Shown here: positions 46,611 through 56,377 of the stretch, one piece after another | How positions within the stretch are numbered: the stretch's first letter is position 1 | How the letters are laid out: the number at the start of each line of letters is the position of its first letter | Source of the DNA: Psychrobacter namhaensis | Lineage (GTDB): Bacteria > Pseudomonadota > Gammaproteobacteria > Pseudomonadales > Moraxellaceae | Direction of reading: 5' to 3' | Assembly: GCF_016107545.1 (NCBI RefSeq) | Contig: NZ_JABASS010000005.1 | Span: forward strand, 62,001-126,000 | DNA: 64,000 nt | Program-made: the position numbers and the translations under genes | The notes under the pieces: generated by a model | Seen by the model: only the letters and a program-made list of their open reading frames with translations | What the model was told of the DNA's origin: nothing | Databases searched by the model: none

Positions 46611-47186
46611 CTAGATGTCAACACCATACTGCTGACACATGGCTTGTAAGCCGCCTGAATAGCCTTGACCAACAGCACGGAATTTCCACTCTCCGTTATG
46701 GCGATACACTTCGCCGAACACCATTGCGGTTTCAACAGAATAGTCTTCTGCCAAGTCAAAACGCACAACTTCCGTACCCGTATCTTCGTTCACGACGCGA
46801 ATAAAAGCGTTGGCTACTTGACCAAAGTTTTGATTACGAGCAGCAGCCTCATGGATGGTCACGGTGACAACAATTTTATCGACATCAGCAGGTACTTGGG
46901 TAAGGTTTACTTTGATGAGCTCATCATCGCCATCCCCTTCACCAGTACGGTTGTCTCCAGTGTGCTCAACCGCGCCATTATCAGATTTTAGCTGGTTATA
47001 GAAGATAAAGTCGTGATCGCCACGCACTTTGCCAGCCGTGTTTAATAAAAAAACACTCGCATCAAGATCAAATTCAGCACCAGAGGTCGCGCGTTCATCC
47101 CAGCCAAGACCGATCAGCAGCTTGGTTAAATTTGGGTCGGTTTTCGTTAGCGATAAGTTACCGCCTTTATTCAATGATAAAGCCAT
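46611..47186 (-). CDS. terD: TerD-like stress protein
   Basis: A 191-residue single-domain TerD protein. [19 protein letters not shown] starts at ATG 47186, behind AAGGA; an upstream frame to 47297 is dismissed. [20 protein letters not shown] and [20 protein letters not shown], ending in CQQYGVDI, match E. coli TerD rather than TerE. Calcium-loop segments [10 protein letters not shown] and [13 protein letters not shown] are intact. It is the first gene of a short minus-strand unit with the DUF475 gene. It shares about two thirds of its residues with terE by eye, so it is a paralogue. Confidence 0.9.
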   Translation of the reverse strand: MALSLNKGGNLSLTKTDPNLTKLLIGLGWDERATSGAEFDLDASVFLLNTAGKVRGDHDFIFYNQLKSDNGAVEHTGDNRTGEGDGDDELIKVNLTQVPADVDKIVVTVTIHEAAARNQNFGQVANAFIRVVNEDTGTEVVRFDLAEDYSVETAMVFGEVYRHNGEWKFRAVGQGYSGGLQAMCQQYGVDI

Positions 47187-47280
47187 GGTGTTGTCCTTGT
47201 TGTTAGCGTCAGTGAGTTGTTTTATAAAATATTCGACATAAAAATAATGAGAACAAAAGCAATGAGCTATCATAACAACA

Positions 47281-47314
47281 AAAAGTGACCCAATCAAAGC
47301 TGATTAGGTCACTG
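47281..47314 (-). terminator. terminator of rlmKL
   Basis: GTGACC/GGTCAC plus inner AATC/GATT stem with one mismatch; on the minus strand it runs into TTTTTG. It lies about 105 bases past the rlmKL stop. Confidence 0.7.
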
Positions 47315-47417
47315 TTATGTTTCATATAAGTTGAGTATTCACGCTAAGGTGAAGACGCCAAGGCAGCGGTCATTGGTATTTGCAATCCGCTAGAAGCGCT
47401 CATTCACCAATGCACAC

Positions 47418-49712
47418 TTACAAACTCTGGCGATGACGAATCTCAAAACTTTGATGGATGGGTTTTTTGATATTAAAGTCAAAACCTATCGTTTTTGGGG
47501 TGATATCAGTGATGTCATAGCGTTCGATCAGCTGCTCATCTAACTCAAAACGCGTAAAGTTATTAGAGAAATACAAGACACCATCAGAGGTCAAACGGTT
47601 CATTGCACGATTGATAAGGGCAGCATGGTCGCGTTGTACGTCAAAGGTGCCTTGGAACTTTTTGGAATTAGAAAAGGTCGGTGGATCAATAAAGATAACA
47701 TCGAATTGCTCGGTATTGTCTTTAATCCACTCAAAAATATCGGCGGCAACGAATTGGTACTTATTGCGGCTGACATCCAAGCCATTTAACACAAAGTTTT
47801 GTTTGCCCCAATCCAGATAGTTTTGTGACAAATCCACACTGGTGACTTTTTTAGCGCCTGCCAGTGCCGCATGCACACTCGCTGTACAAGTATAAGCAAA
47901 TAAGTTCAATACTGCTTTACCGCGGCTGTTGTCTTTAATGCGGGCGCGCATATTGCGATGGTCAATGAACAATCCTGTGTCGAGATAGTCGGTAAAGTTG
48001 ACATAGAAATAGGCGCCGTCTTCACGAGCGACATAAAACTTGCCACGCTTTTCTGTGCTGCCTTGTTTGCTGTATTGATCATTTCCAGATTGACGCGCCC
48101 GTGTTTTGATAAAGATTTGCTCGCGGTTGATATCGAACACTTCACGAATGCCCATTAACGCTAAATTGAAGCGTTTCTTTGCGGTCTCTGGCGGAATGGT
48201 TTTGGGCGGTGCATATTCTTGTACATGGGCATAGTCGCCATAAAGATCGATGGCTACCTTAAAGTCAGGCAAATCAGCATCGTATACACGAATATTGCTT
48301 ACATTGTCTTTTTTCGCCAATTTTTTTAGTTTCGCAAGATTTTTTTGCAAGCGGTTAATGAAGTCTTGGCCGTCTTCCACTGCAATCTCACGCTTCTCAA
48401 AGCGACTGACAAGGTTGCCAGTCTGTCCCGCTATCAACGCCCCATAACGGAAATACACAGTGATGGCACCATTGTGACAGCGCAAGGTTTTTGGGTCTTT
48501 AATAGGTAAGATATCGACTTGTTCGACGTTGGACGCCAATATGCCAAGCATCGGATCGATTCCGCTACCTGCAAAACTGTCTTGTAATATAAGCCCCAGC
48601 GCATGGTATAACGGTTTAATCATCTCTTCATCACCCAAACGCTCACCATAAGGCGGGTTGGTGATAATAAGAGGATTAGTCAATCGGCCATCATCGACCA
48701 GTGGCTTTAGAACTGTACTGAGTTGATCCAAGGCACGGGTCTCAATGTCGAGTAGCGGTAGCAAATCTTGCAACCCTGCAGCGATGAGGTTTTTTTCTGT
48801 CGCGATGATGGCGCCGCTGTCGGCATCGAAGCCCAAGATCAGCGGTAAGGTATCGGGTTGTTCATTGGCAATCTCTAATGCTTCACGAAAACGTGTCTGG
48901 GCGTCATCGATCATCTCTTGCCACAGCGCCTCATCATGATGTTGCCATTGGTAAAAACCAAATTGATTGGCCGCTTTATCGATACCGACTGCATAATCGC
49001 AATGCATGAGTAGCGCTTCAATAATAAAGGTCCCAGAGCCACACATCGGATCGACTAAAGCATTATAAAAAGGCGCATTGCCTGCTTCATTTTTCTTATG
49101 CCAGCCGGCGCTATAAAGTAGGGCGGCCGCCAAGTTTTCTTTTAACGGCGCTTCGGTCATCGCGACGCGATAGCCTCGGCGATGCAAACTGGTGCCTGAC
49201 AAATCAAGATACAGCTCCGCTTGCTTGTCATTTACGGTCGCAAAGACAGAAAAGTCAGGGTTTTTGCTGTCGACGTTAGGACGGCTGTCGTAAACTTCAT
49301 TAAACGTATCAGCAATCGCGTCTTTAACACGCAGCATTGCAAACTGTTGACTGACAGCGACGCGCTTATCGACGGACAAACGAATCGCAAAGGTTTGCTC
49401 CAAACTAAACTGCTCAGTCCAATTGACTGATTTTGCCAAACCATAAAGCTGCTCGGCCACATCGTATTCCATATTGATGTTTTTGCGTTTAATGAGCATT
49501 AGTACCCGCGAGGCCACACGTGACCACAGGCAGATAGTATATAGATCGCGTAAGTCGCCCGTTACTGAGAGACGGCCCGTACTTTTGATTTCGCTTGTAA
49601 TACCAAAACTTGTCAGTTCAGTCTGTAGCGGTGCCTCAAGCCCATCGGCACAGGTGATGATAAGATCAAGCGATAACGCTGATGAAGAGGCGGGGGCGGT
49701 TGCTAGGGTCAT
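47418..49712 (-). CDS. rlmL: bifunctional 23S rRNA (guanine-2445-N2 / guanine-2069-N7) methyltransferase
   Basis: RlmKL fusion of two SAM-dependent methyltransferases acting on 23S rRNA G2445 and G2069 during ribosome assembly. The 764-residue protein has an N-terminal THUMP domain, then the RlmL domain with NPLIITNPPYGERLGDEEMI (NPPY motif, about residue 350), and the C-terminal RlmK domain with LNLFAYTCTASVHAALAG, VTSVDLSQNYLDWGKQNF and FIDPPTFSNSKKFQG. Length matches the E. coli fusion (about 700). It is a single transcription unit with a terminator downstream. Confidence 0.95.
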   Translation of the reverse strand: MTLATAPASSSALSLDLIITCADGLEAPLQTELTSFGITSEIKSTGRLSVTGDLRDLYTICLWSRVASRVLMLIKRKNINMEYDVAEQLYGLAKSVNWTEQFSLEQTFAIRLSVDKRVAVSQQFAMLRVKDAIADTFNEVYDSRPNVDSKNPDFSVFATVNDKQAELYLDLSGTSLHRRGYRVAMTEAPLKENLAAALLYSAGWHKKNEAGNAPFYNALVDPMCGSGTFIIEALLMHCDYAVGIDKAANQFGFYQWQHHDEALWQEMIDDAQTRFREALEIANEQPDTLPLILGFDADSGAIIATEKNLIAAGLQDLLPLLDIETRALDQLSTVLKPLVDDGRLTNPLIITNPPYGERLGDEEMIKPLYHALGLILQDSFAGSGIDPMLGILASNVEQVDILPIKDPKTLRCHNGAITVYFRYGALIAGQTGNLVSRFEKREIAVEDGQDFINRLQKNLAKLKKLAKKDNVSNIRVYDADLPDFKVAIDLYGDYAHVQEYAPPKTIPPETAKKRFNLALMGIREVFDINREQIFIKTRARQSGNDQYSKQGSTEKRGKFYVAREDGAYFYVNFTDYLDTGLFIDHRNMRARIKDNSRGKAVLNLFAYTCTASVHAALAGAKKVTSVDLSQNYLDWGKQNFVLNGLDVSRNKYQFVAADIFEWIKDNTEQFDVIFIDPPTFSNSKKFQGTFDVQRDHAALINRAMNRLTSDGVLYFSNNFTRFELDEQLIERYDITDITPKTIGFDFNIKKPIHQSFEIRHRQSL

Positions 49713-49826
49713 ACGGATACCTGTGGGCTAAATGGACAAAATGCAAAAAATAAAATAGACGGTTTAACCCGTAATTTTACCATAATTCAGGGTAGGATGG
49801 TTCAAAATGAGGATACGCCCTACGCT

Positions 49827-51023
49827 CTACTGTTTTGACGCATCACTCTTGGTCAGTGGCAGTGAGTCTGATACCACTTGAGTGGTGGTCGCAAAAGGTT
49901 TGGTGGCGATAGGGTACTCAACGTCTTTTGGCATGAGCAAACGCATATGCGGGTAGGGAGTAGAGATGTTAGCGGCATCAAGGGCACGCTTAATATCTTC
50001 TGTTAGACTTTCTTTGATCTTGGGCATACGCGCAACGGCGGCAGGCTTTACCCAAAAACGTACAATAAAGAACACCCCATACTCACCAATCTCCGCTACG
50101 GTGACCGAGGTCTCAGGGCGACTGAGCACCACCTCGGTGTCAGTAAGTACCTGCAAAATCTCTTTACGCGCAGTGTCAATATCGTCTTCAAAAGCAATAC
50201 GTACCCGAATGTCAAAGCGTATAAAGTTTTTGGAGGTCAGATTGGTCACCTCGGAGGAGGCAACGTTGGAGTTTGGGATAATAACGGTGATGTTGTCTCG
50301 AGTCAAAATATGGGTAGTGCGTAAGGCGATCAGTACGACGCGACCCTCATTTTCATTGATGTGAATCCAGTCACCCACTTGAAAGGATTGCTCCAGCAAA
50401 ATAGTGATACCAGCGATAAAGTTAGCAAGGGTCGACTGAGCGGCAAAACCCACGGCCAAACCTACGATCCCCAAACCGGCCACTAGTGAAACAATATCGA
50501 AGCCAAATTGTGCCATAACGCTGGCAAGACCAAGTACTAGCAGTAGCACTGATAAGATGTTTTGCAGGAGCTGCTCTATGGAAGCGTTGAGTCCATAGTG
50601 CTGCAAAACCCTATGAATAATCTGGCCCGATGAGGTCCAAAGCACGTAGTAAATACCAGCCCAAGTACTGGCTTTAGCGGTGGCTTTAACCGTTTCGGGT
50701 TCAAAGTTAATTTGACTCATGATGGCGATCAGGCTGGCCACAATCCAAATGTAGCGTAGCACCGAGCGGATAATTTTGGTGCGTCGTTCATTCAAGCGAA
50801 TTTTCGTTCTACTTTGCTTAACGATGTAAATAGCGAGCCAATAAAAAAACCCCAATACTGCCAGCAGTATGAGGATTTTTATACCAGTACTCACCAGCTC
50901 TACCGCTTTAGAAGACCAATCAAGTTTCTCCTCCTCTATGGAGCCACCCAGGGCAAGATATAGGCTAGTATGGAGGTCACGAATGATCTCTTTAAAAAAA
51001 TCAGTAACACTAGCGATTGGCAT
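49827..51023 (-). CDS. small-conductance mechanosensitive channel (MscS family)
   Basis: Inner-membrane channel that opens under osmotic downshock. The 398-residue protein has four or five membrane segments from about residue 45 to 190; the pore helix region GLAVGFAAQSTLANFIAGIT has the Gly/Ala spacing of MscS. The cytoplasmic beta domain has LLEQSFQVGDWIHINENEGR, and the C-terminal domain follows. An N-terminal extension of about 45 residues precedes the first segment, as in larger MscS homologues. The ATG at 51023 has GGAC upstream. It lies between rlmKL and the flavoprotein gene on the same strand. Confidence 0.9.
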   Translation of the reverse strand: MPIASVTDFFKEIIRDLHTSLYLALGGSIEEEKLDWSSKAVELVSTGIKILILLAVLGFFYWLAIYIVKQSRTKIRLNERRTKIIRSVLRYIWIVASLIAIMSQINFEPETVKATAKASTWAGIYYVLWTSSGQIIHRVLQHYGLNASIEQLLQNILSVLLLVLGLASVMAQFGFDIVSLVAGLGIVGLAVGFAAQSTLANFIAGITILLEQSFQVGDWIHINENEGRVVLIALRTTHILTRDNITVIIPNSNVASSEVTNLTSKNFIRFDIRVRIAFEDDIDTARKEILQVLTDTEVVLSRPETSVTVAEIGEYGVFFIVRFWVKPAAVARMPKIKESLTEDIKRALDAANISTPYPHMRLLMPKDVEYPIATKPFATTTQVVSDSLPLTKSDASKQ

Positions 51024-51103
51024 TTTTTAGTCCATGCAAAGTTTTCTAAATTGTCTCAAACTGTTAAGGCGTACTGAACATTCAACCATAGCACTGCCGA
51101 TGT

Positions 51104-52600
51104 TTAAAAGCTTGCTTCTTGTGTGTCATGGTATTGATAAGGGATTTCCATTTTATGTTGAACGTCACGTAGCGCAGTCCGTAGTCCTTCTAATATCGTA
51201 GGATGATAAAAAGGCGTGTCAAGCATGGCTTTGATGTTTAAATCATTAGTGATGGCGGTGGCCAATATGTGACCGATATACTCAGCATCAGGCCCCACCA
51301 TACTGGCGCCTAGTATTCTATCGGTTTTTTTGCAGCCATAAATATGTAGCAGACCACAGTTAACGCCCATGACGCGACTACGGCCTTGATTGTCAAAGCT
51401 AACCCTGCCGATGACATATTCTAAAGTTGGATCTTGTTGAATTTCTGGTAAAGACAGGCCGACATTGACGATTTGGGGAGCGCAAAATACGATAGAGAAC
51501 GGCGTGGCTGGTGGGCGAATGTAGGCGGCTTTTTTATTGTCACAGACCATGCTACCAGCACTATAGCCTTCATCACTGGCGACGTGTAGCAGTGGGAGAT
51601 GAACATTGGCATCACCAACGATATAGACATTTAAATCGCCAATCTGCCCCGTTTTTTCACTGAGGTGTTTTGGGCGGTTTTTATCATCAAGCTCCACGCC
51701 TAAGTGTTCAACACCCAGCTGTTTTATGTTGTTGCGGCGACCGGTCGCGACTAGTACGTATTCACCTTGCCACTGCTGAAACTCACCAGCACTGTCTTCA
51801 TAGTCAATGAATGCGGCTGAGCCGTTATTGCTGTCGTTTGCTTGGGTGCCCACATTACTGATTTTACTGCCCAAATGCATGGTCAGCTCACGATTTAAGC
51901 AATCGATAGCCTTATTGTTAATATCGTCATCTTTCAGGCCTGCAACGCGCTTTTCACGATTAAACAAAGTGACATCCACGCCCAAGCGGGTGAACGCTTG
52001 CGCAAGCTCCAGCCCAACGGAGCCTGCACCCACCACTGCCATTGATGTTGGTAAATCGGTTAGCTCAAAGACGGTATCAGAGGTCAGCAGGGTATGGCCG
52101 AGCTTCTCAGCCCAACCCTCTGGGATAAATGGTGAGCTACCTGTAGCGACAATAACTTTACTGGCTTCAATCACCTCATCGTTAACTTCAATCAATCCGT
52201 GCTCATTGATACAAGCACGTCCTGCGATTTTTTTATGATCGGGCCAGCTGTCTACTTGCTCTTTGATATAGCTTGCAAAATGGCTGCGCTCATCACGTAC
52301 GCGCTGCATGACTTGTTTGCCATCTATCTGAGCGGTGGCATGCACGCCAAACTCAGCAGAATGATTGGCTTCATGCGCCCGATCAGCTGCCGCGATCAAC
52401 AGCTTACTTGGCATACAACCTACAGCGATGCAGGTGGTTGTCCAAAATCCTTCATTAATAATAACGATATTATCAAAGATTTTGCTGGCTTGACGAAAGG
52501 CGTTTTGGCCAGCAGTACCTGCGCCAATAACAGCAACAGTGACTTTGCGAGTAACTTTACGTTTACTGTCATCAGCAGAAGTGCCAGATTTTTTATTCAT
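51104..52600 (-). CDS. dihydrolipoamide-dehydrogenase-like FAD/NAD disulfide oxidoreductase
   Basis: Pyridine nucleotide-disulfide oxidoreductase of 498 residues. VAVIGAGTAGQNAFRQASK binds FAD, the redox-active disulfide is Cys57-Cys62 in TTTCIAVGCMPSKLL, MAVVGAGSVGLELAQAF binds NAD(P), and the C-terminal YHPTILEG supplies the His466-Glu471 pair. All catalytic residues of lipoamide dehydrogenase are present. It is not adjacent to a 2-oxoacid dehydrogenase operon, so it may be a second, stress-related enzyme. Substrate is uncertain. The start follows GAGAGCGAC. Confidence 0.87.
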   Translation of the reverse strand: MNKKSGTSADDSKRKVTRKVTVAVIGAGTAGQNAFRQASKIFDNIVIINEGFWTTTCIAVGCMPSKLLIAAADRAHEANHSAEFGVHATAQIDGKQVMQRVRDERSHFASYIKEQVDSWPDHKKIAGRACINEHGLIEVNDEVIEASKVIVATGSSPFIPEGWAEKLGHTLLTSDTVFELTDLPTSMAVVGAGSVGLELAQAFTRLGVDVTLFNREKRVAGLKDDDINNKAIDCLNRELTMHLGSKISNVGTQANDSNNGSAAFIDYEDSAGEFQQWQGEYVLVATGRRNNIKQLGVEHLGVELDDKNRPKHLSEKTGQIGDLNVYIVGDANVHLPLLHVASDEGYSAGSMVCDNKKAAYIRPPATPFSIVFCAPQIVNVGLSLPEIQQDPTLEYVIGRVSFDNQGRSRVMGVNCGLLHIYGCKKTDRILGASMVGPDAEYIGHILATAITNDLNIKAMLDTPFYHPTILEGLRTALRDVQHKMEIPYQYHDTQEASF

Positions 52601-52696
52601 GTCGCTCTCAAATAGTGAAGGCTTAGTGGGTGTTAACGGTTACTTTTAGCATTTGGCATCAGGTTTTTGTCATACCTGTTTTGTAGTTGGTGCAGA

Positions 52697-53194
52697 TTAA
52701 GACGCTAATGTCTCAAGCAAGCGCTCGGTATAGCCTTTGGCGCGTAGGTTTCGTTGGGCGTGTGTCATTTTGCCCTCTGCATTAAACACAAATGCTGAAC
52801 GCACCAGACCTAACGTTATTTTGCCATACATGTTCTTTTCTTTGATGACGTCGAAGTACTGGCACAGTTTTTCGTCGCTATCACTGACAAGCGCAATATG
52901 TAAATCGTGCTTGGTGATGAATTTTTCGTGCGACTCAATGCTATCACGTGAGACCCCAATAATGTCATAGCCCAAATCATCAAACTCATTAAGACGAGCA
53001 GTAAATTCTGTTGCTTGTGTGGTACAGCCTGGCGTATTGTCTTTTGGATAAAAGTAAAGAATAAGCCCTTTATCGGTATTGGCTAGCATGTCTTTGAGGC
53101 TGATCTCATCGTGAACCACATGTCCATCTAGCGCTCGTACTAGGGTGACGGGGAAGTCAGGTAAGGTCGTGTTTTCTGTGGTTGGCTTTGCCAT
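52697..53194 (-). CDS. bcp: peroxiredoxin of the Bcp/PrxQ type
   Basis: Thiol peroxidase that reduces hydrogen peroxide and lipid hydroperoxides. The 165-residue protein has the peroxidatic site KDNTPGCTTQATEF with Cys57 and the preceding Pro-Thr context. In E. coli Bcp a second Cys five residues later resolves the disulfide; here position 62 is Thr, so it would be a one-Cys or a variant with Cys111. GYDIIGVSRDSIESHEKF follows. AAGGA precedes the ATG at 53194. Single gene. Confidence 0.88.
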   Translation of the reverse strand: MAKPTTENTTLPDFPVTLVRALDGHVVHDEISLKDMLANTDKGLILYFYPKDNTPGCTTQATEFTARLNEFDDLGYDIIGVSRDSIESHEKFITKHDLHIALVSDSDEKLCQYFDVIKEKNMYGKITLGLVRSAFVFNAEGKMTHAQRNLRAKGYTERLLETLAS

Positions 53195-53308
53195 TATAAA
53201 ATCCTTATTGGTTGCGATTACCGGCGCGGGTTATATTTATCATGTTGTTATTATAAGCAGATTCGTAGAAATACCTCATCAGTTTTACACTTTGCTGCTG
53301 CATTGGCA

Positions 53309-53340
53309 ACAAAAAAGACTGGCAATGACCAGTCTTTTGT
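53309..53340. terminator. Rho-independent terminator after the small exported Cys protein gene
   Basis: AAAAGACTGG/CCAGTCTTTT stem with a 6-base loop, between the bcp start region and the gene that ends at 53360. On the minus strand it runs into TTTTTT. Confidence 0.8.
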
Positions 53341-53359
53341 ATGTCAAACAAGTTGTACA

Positions 53360-53689
53360 TTAAGCCGATTTTTGTGGCTGCTTGAGATCTAAGCCTACCG
53401 TACATTGCTGTAAATCTTTTTGCATTTTTTTCACATATGGTAGGTTTGAAGGGTCTTTTTTGTCTTGCGCGTAGCTTTCAATTTCCCACATTTGACCGAT
53501 AGTCATATTGCTGCGTACACCAATCGTGCAATTACACAGTTTGGTCGCATCGCCTTTATCAGCGACTTTATATTTGACCGCACCAGTGACACAGGTATTG
53601 ATATTTTTTTGTTTAATGTCAACAGCATTTGCTTGTGGCATGGCAAAAATGGCCGCTAGGGCTAGGGGTAATACTGGCAACAACTTCAT
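53360..53689 (-). CDS. small exported protein with four cysteines
   Basis: A 109-residue protein with a signal peptide (MKLLPVLPLALAAIFAMPQA, cleavage after NA near residue 22). The mature part has four Cys: NTCVTGAVKY, KLCNCTIGVR (a C-x-C) and QQCTVGLDL. They could form periplasmic disulfides or bind a metal. I do not recognise a named family. CGAGGACAT precedes the ATG at 53689. It stands as a single gene with its own terminator downstream. Confidence 0.72.
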   Translation of the reverse strand: MKLLPVLPLALAAIFAMPQANAVDIKQKNINTCVTGAVKYKVADKGDATKLCNCTIGVRSNMTIGQMWEIESYAQDKKDPSNLPYVKKMQKDLQQCTVGLDLKQPQKSA

Positions 53690-53917
53690 AAATGTCCTCG
53701 TAAATGTGGTATAAGTTTTTTAGATTTTGTACTCAAATTAGACTCAATTCGCTAATAGGTGAGTAATCCGTAACGCTGCTTATATCTCATGATAAATGCA
53801 ATCGCTCATACCATAACAAGTATAGCGATTAAAATACAACGGCGACGTGCTGTGTTAATGCAAGCGAATGTTTCGCTAGTGTTGACTGCCGCCATTTGCT
53901 AGGGCAAATACTGTCTA

Positions 53918-54697
53918 TTAAGACTGGTAGAGGGTTGGGTCAGTGACGCCAGCCTGTGCAAATCCTTGACGGCGTAGCGCACAACTATCGCAGACTCCGC
54001 AAGCAAGACCGTTGATATCAGCCCGGTAACAAGAAATCGTTTGCCCATAATCAACGCCGAGTGACAAACCAAGCTCAATGGTTTTCGCTTTTGATAGCTG
54101 CTGCAACGGCGTTTGAATAGACAGGTGGTGACCTGTGACGCCAGCTTTTGTGGCAAGATTGGCCATGTGCTCAAAGGCGGCAATGTATTCTGGACGACAG
54201 TCAGGATACCCAGAATAATCGACTGAGCTGACGCCAATGACGATATGATTGGCATCGGTTACTTCGGCGACTGCCAATGCGTAAGATAAAAATATCGTGT
54301 TACGCGCTGGCACATAAGTGTTGGGAATGGCATCGTTATCAATCTCATCGCGTTTCTTATCAGGGAACTTATCCGCATCACCGTCAGGCACAATCATGCT
54401 GTGATCAGTCAGGGAGGAGCCACCAAGTTGAGCGATATCAATATCGATAATTCTGTGATTGACCTCGGCTGCCTCAGCGATGGCTTTGGCCGCGACAAGC
54501 TCACTATTGTGACGTTGGCCATAGTTAAAGCTGACTGCCGTCACAGAGGCATAGCGCGCCTTGGCCCAATACAAACAAGTGACCGAATCTAGCCCGCCTG
54601 ACAGTAGCACGACGGCATTTTGATGTTTATGCGAGGTAGGTAAGTTAGCATCGGACGCTTGAGTGCTAGAAGGGCTTTGCGAGGTAACGTTGGTCAT
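53918..54697 (-). CDS. queC: 7-cyano-7-deazaguanine synthase
   Basis: ATP-dependent conversion of 7-carboxy-7-deazaguanine to preQ0 in queuosine biosynthesis, the step after QueE. The 259-residue protein has the PP-loop LLSGGLDSVTCLYWA (residues 31-45) and four zinc-binding Cys near the end: Cys223, Cys233, Cys236 and Cys239, in CYRADINGLACGVCDSC. A 20-residue polar N-terminus precedes the core. No clear ribosome site is seen before the ATG at 54697. No preQ1 aptamer was found in its leader. Single gene. Confidence 0.96.
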   Translation of the reverse strand: MTNVTSQSPSSTQASDANLPTSHKHQNAVVLLSGGLDSVTCLYWAKARYASVTAVSFNYGQRHNSELVAAKAIAEAAEVNHRIIDIDIAQLGGSSLTDHSMIVPDGDADKFPDKKRDEIDNDAIPNTYVPARNTIFLSYALAVAEVTDANHIVIGVSSVDYSGYPDCRPEYIAAFEHMANLATKAGVTGHHLSIQTPLQQLSKAKTIELGLSLGVDYGQTISCYRADINGLACGVCDSCALRRQGFAQAGVTDPTLYQS

Positions 54698-55095
54698 AGT
54701 GGTATCTATTATTGGTTTACGTAAATGGTTATTTTAGCAAAAATCGCTCCATTACAGAACCATGTGGCCATGATAAAAGCGCTCTTACCTGTAGAGTGTA
54801 TTGAGTTATTTATCCCACTCCCGTCGCTTTAAAAAATCTGTGTGTATAAAATGTGCTACTGAGACAAAGTGATCGTTGATAAAGAGACTCACGAATAAAG
54901 GAGCTTTGGGTAATAAAGAAGTTGTGACGTTTAACTTTATAATTTAATGTCATATTTTCAATCTATTAGCAATATTTGTTATAATCCTGCTTCTAAAGTA
55001 GGCGTGCTAATGATTTTTGCTCACTGCTTTATCATCCCAATTTATGGCCAATGGCTTCATAGCAAAACCACCCTTGTAAAGATATTGAGTAACTT
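54698..55095. other. intergenic region between queC and ttcA
   Basis: About 400 bases with divergent promoters. The ttcA promoter candidate is TTCAAT at 54957-54962, a 17-base spacer and TATAAT at 54980-54985. No gene seen. Confidence 0.5.
54957..54985 (+). promoter_or_regulatory. candidate sigma-70 promoter of ttcA
   Basis: TTCAAT, 17-base spacer, perfect TATAAT, about 110 bases before the start codon. Confidence 0.5.
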
Positions 55096-56244
55096 ATGAC
55101 CGCAGCGACCTTGTTTACGCCAAAAATTACGCCTGATTTTGATGATACTGGCTTAGATAACCATGCTTTAGACGCTAATATGGATGGCATGGAATACGAT
55201 GATGGCGCTGACGATGAGGATTATGAAGACAGTGCTGTGACTGGGCAGTCAGCGCCCACTGAGTCGGCACAGTTTCGTAAGCTACAGAAAAAACTACGTA
55301 GGCAAGTGTCTTGGGCGATTCGTGATTTTAATATGATCGAAGAGGGTGATGTGGTGATGGTCTGTGTGTCAGGGGGCAAGGACAGCTATACACTACTGGA
55401 CATTCTACTGCTTCTCAAGCGCATCGCACCCATTAGTTTTGATATCGTTGCGGTCAATCTTGACCAAAAGCAGCCCGGCTATCCTGAAGATATTTTGCCC
55501 GCTTATCTAAACGAGCAGGGTATTGCTCACTATATCTTAGAAAAAGACACTTATAGTATTGTCAAAAGCGTGGTGCCCGAAGGCAAAACGTATTGCTCAG
55601 CCTGTTCGCGCCTACGTCGCGGTTCTCTGTACGGCTTTGCCAAACAAATTGGAGCGACCAAGATTGCCTTGGGTCATCACCGTGATGACATGTTGGCCAC
55701 TTTCTTTTTAAACCTGTTTCATGGAGGTGCCCTCAAATCGATGCCTCCTAAGTTGCTCAGTGACGACAAGCAAAACCTACTTATTCGCCCATTGGCTTAT
55801 GTCGAAGAAAAAGACATCATTGACTATGCTCGCCTCAAAGAATTTCCCATTATTCCCTGCAATTTATGCGGTAGCCAAACTAATCTACAGCGTGCGATCA
55901 TCAACGACATGTTGCGAGAGTGGGATAATGCGCACCCTCAGCGTTTGGCGTCCATTTTTAAAGCCATGCAAAACGTGGCACCGTCACAGTTAGCGGATCG
56001 TGAGTTGTTTGATTTTGAACAGTTAAGTCTTGACCGTGATGATAATGAGCGTTTATTTGAAGGGGATAATATTCAAGCAGGGCAGACCGACAGTTTGGCG
56101 GAGATTGGCTTGCCAGTATCGCCAAAAGCGCAGACGTTTAGCTCGAAGTTTGCTAGCGATAAGCAGGATTCGGCAAGTAAGAATAAAACGGCAGAGGGCA
56201 GCCGTAGCACACAGAAAATCCCAACCATTAATCCTGTTCTTTAA
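55096..56244 (+). CDS. ttcA: tRNA 2-thiocytidine biosynthesis protein TtcA
   Basis: Thiolates cytidine 32 in certain tRNAs using a 4Fe-4S cluster and ATP. The PP-loop [16 protein letters not shown] starts near residue 90 (SGGKDS at 92-97), and cluster cysteines are in [11 protein letters not shown] (about 166 and 169) and PCNLCGS (about 255 and 258). At 382 residues it is about 70 longer than E. coli TtcA (311): an acidic N-terminal stretch ([14 protein letters not shown]) and a polar C-terminal tail ([13 protein letters not shown]) account for it. Single gene with a shared terminator. Confidence 0.94.
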   Translation: MTAATLFTPKITPDFDDTGLDNHALDANMDGMEYDDGADDEDYEDSAVTGQSAPTESAQFRKLQKKLRRQVSWAIRDFNMIEEGDVVMVCVSGGKDSYTLLDILLLLKRIAPISFDIVAVNLDQKQPGYPEDILPAYLNEQGIAHYILEKDTYSIVKSVVPEGKTYCSACSRLRRGSLYGFAKQIGATKIALGHHRDDMLATFFLNLFHGGALKSMPPKLLSDDKQNLLIRPLAYVEEKDIIDYARLKEFPIIPCNLCGSQTNLQRAIINDMLREWDNAHPQRLASIFKAMQNVAPSQLADRELFDFEQLSLDRDDNERLFEGDNIQAGQTDSLAEIGLPVSPKAQTFSSKFASDKQDSASKNKTAEGSRSTQKIPTINPVL

Positions 56245-56311
56245 CGGTTTATCAGAGCGTGTCCTCGTTTTAAGAGTAATGAGGGCATGCCTGAGCCGTT
56301 AAATAACTCAT

Positions 56312-56349
56312 AAAAAAACCAGCTCATATTTAGTATGGCTGGTTTTTTT
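56312..56349. terminator. bidirectional terminator between ttcA and fixH
   Basis: AAAAAAACCAGC/GCTGGTTTTTTT stem enclosing a CATA/TATG inner pair, between converging genes ending at 56244 (plus) and 56378 (minus). Confidence 0.88.
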
Positions 56350-56377
56350 ACATTGTCAGATGAGGTAATGGTAAACG

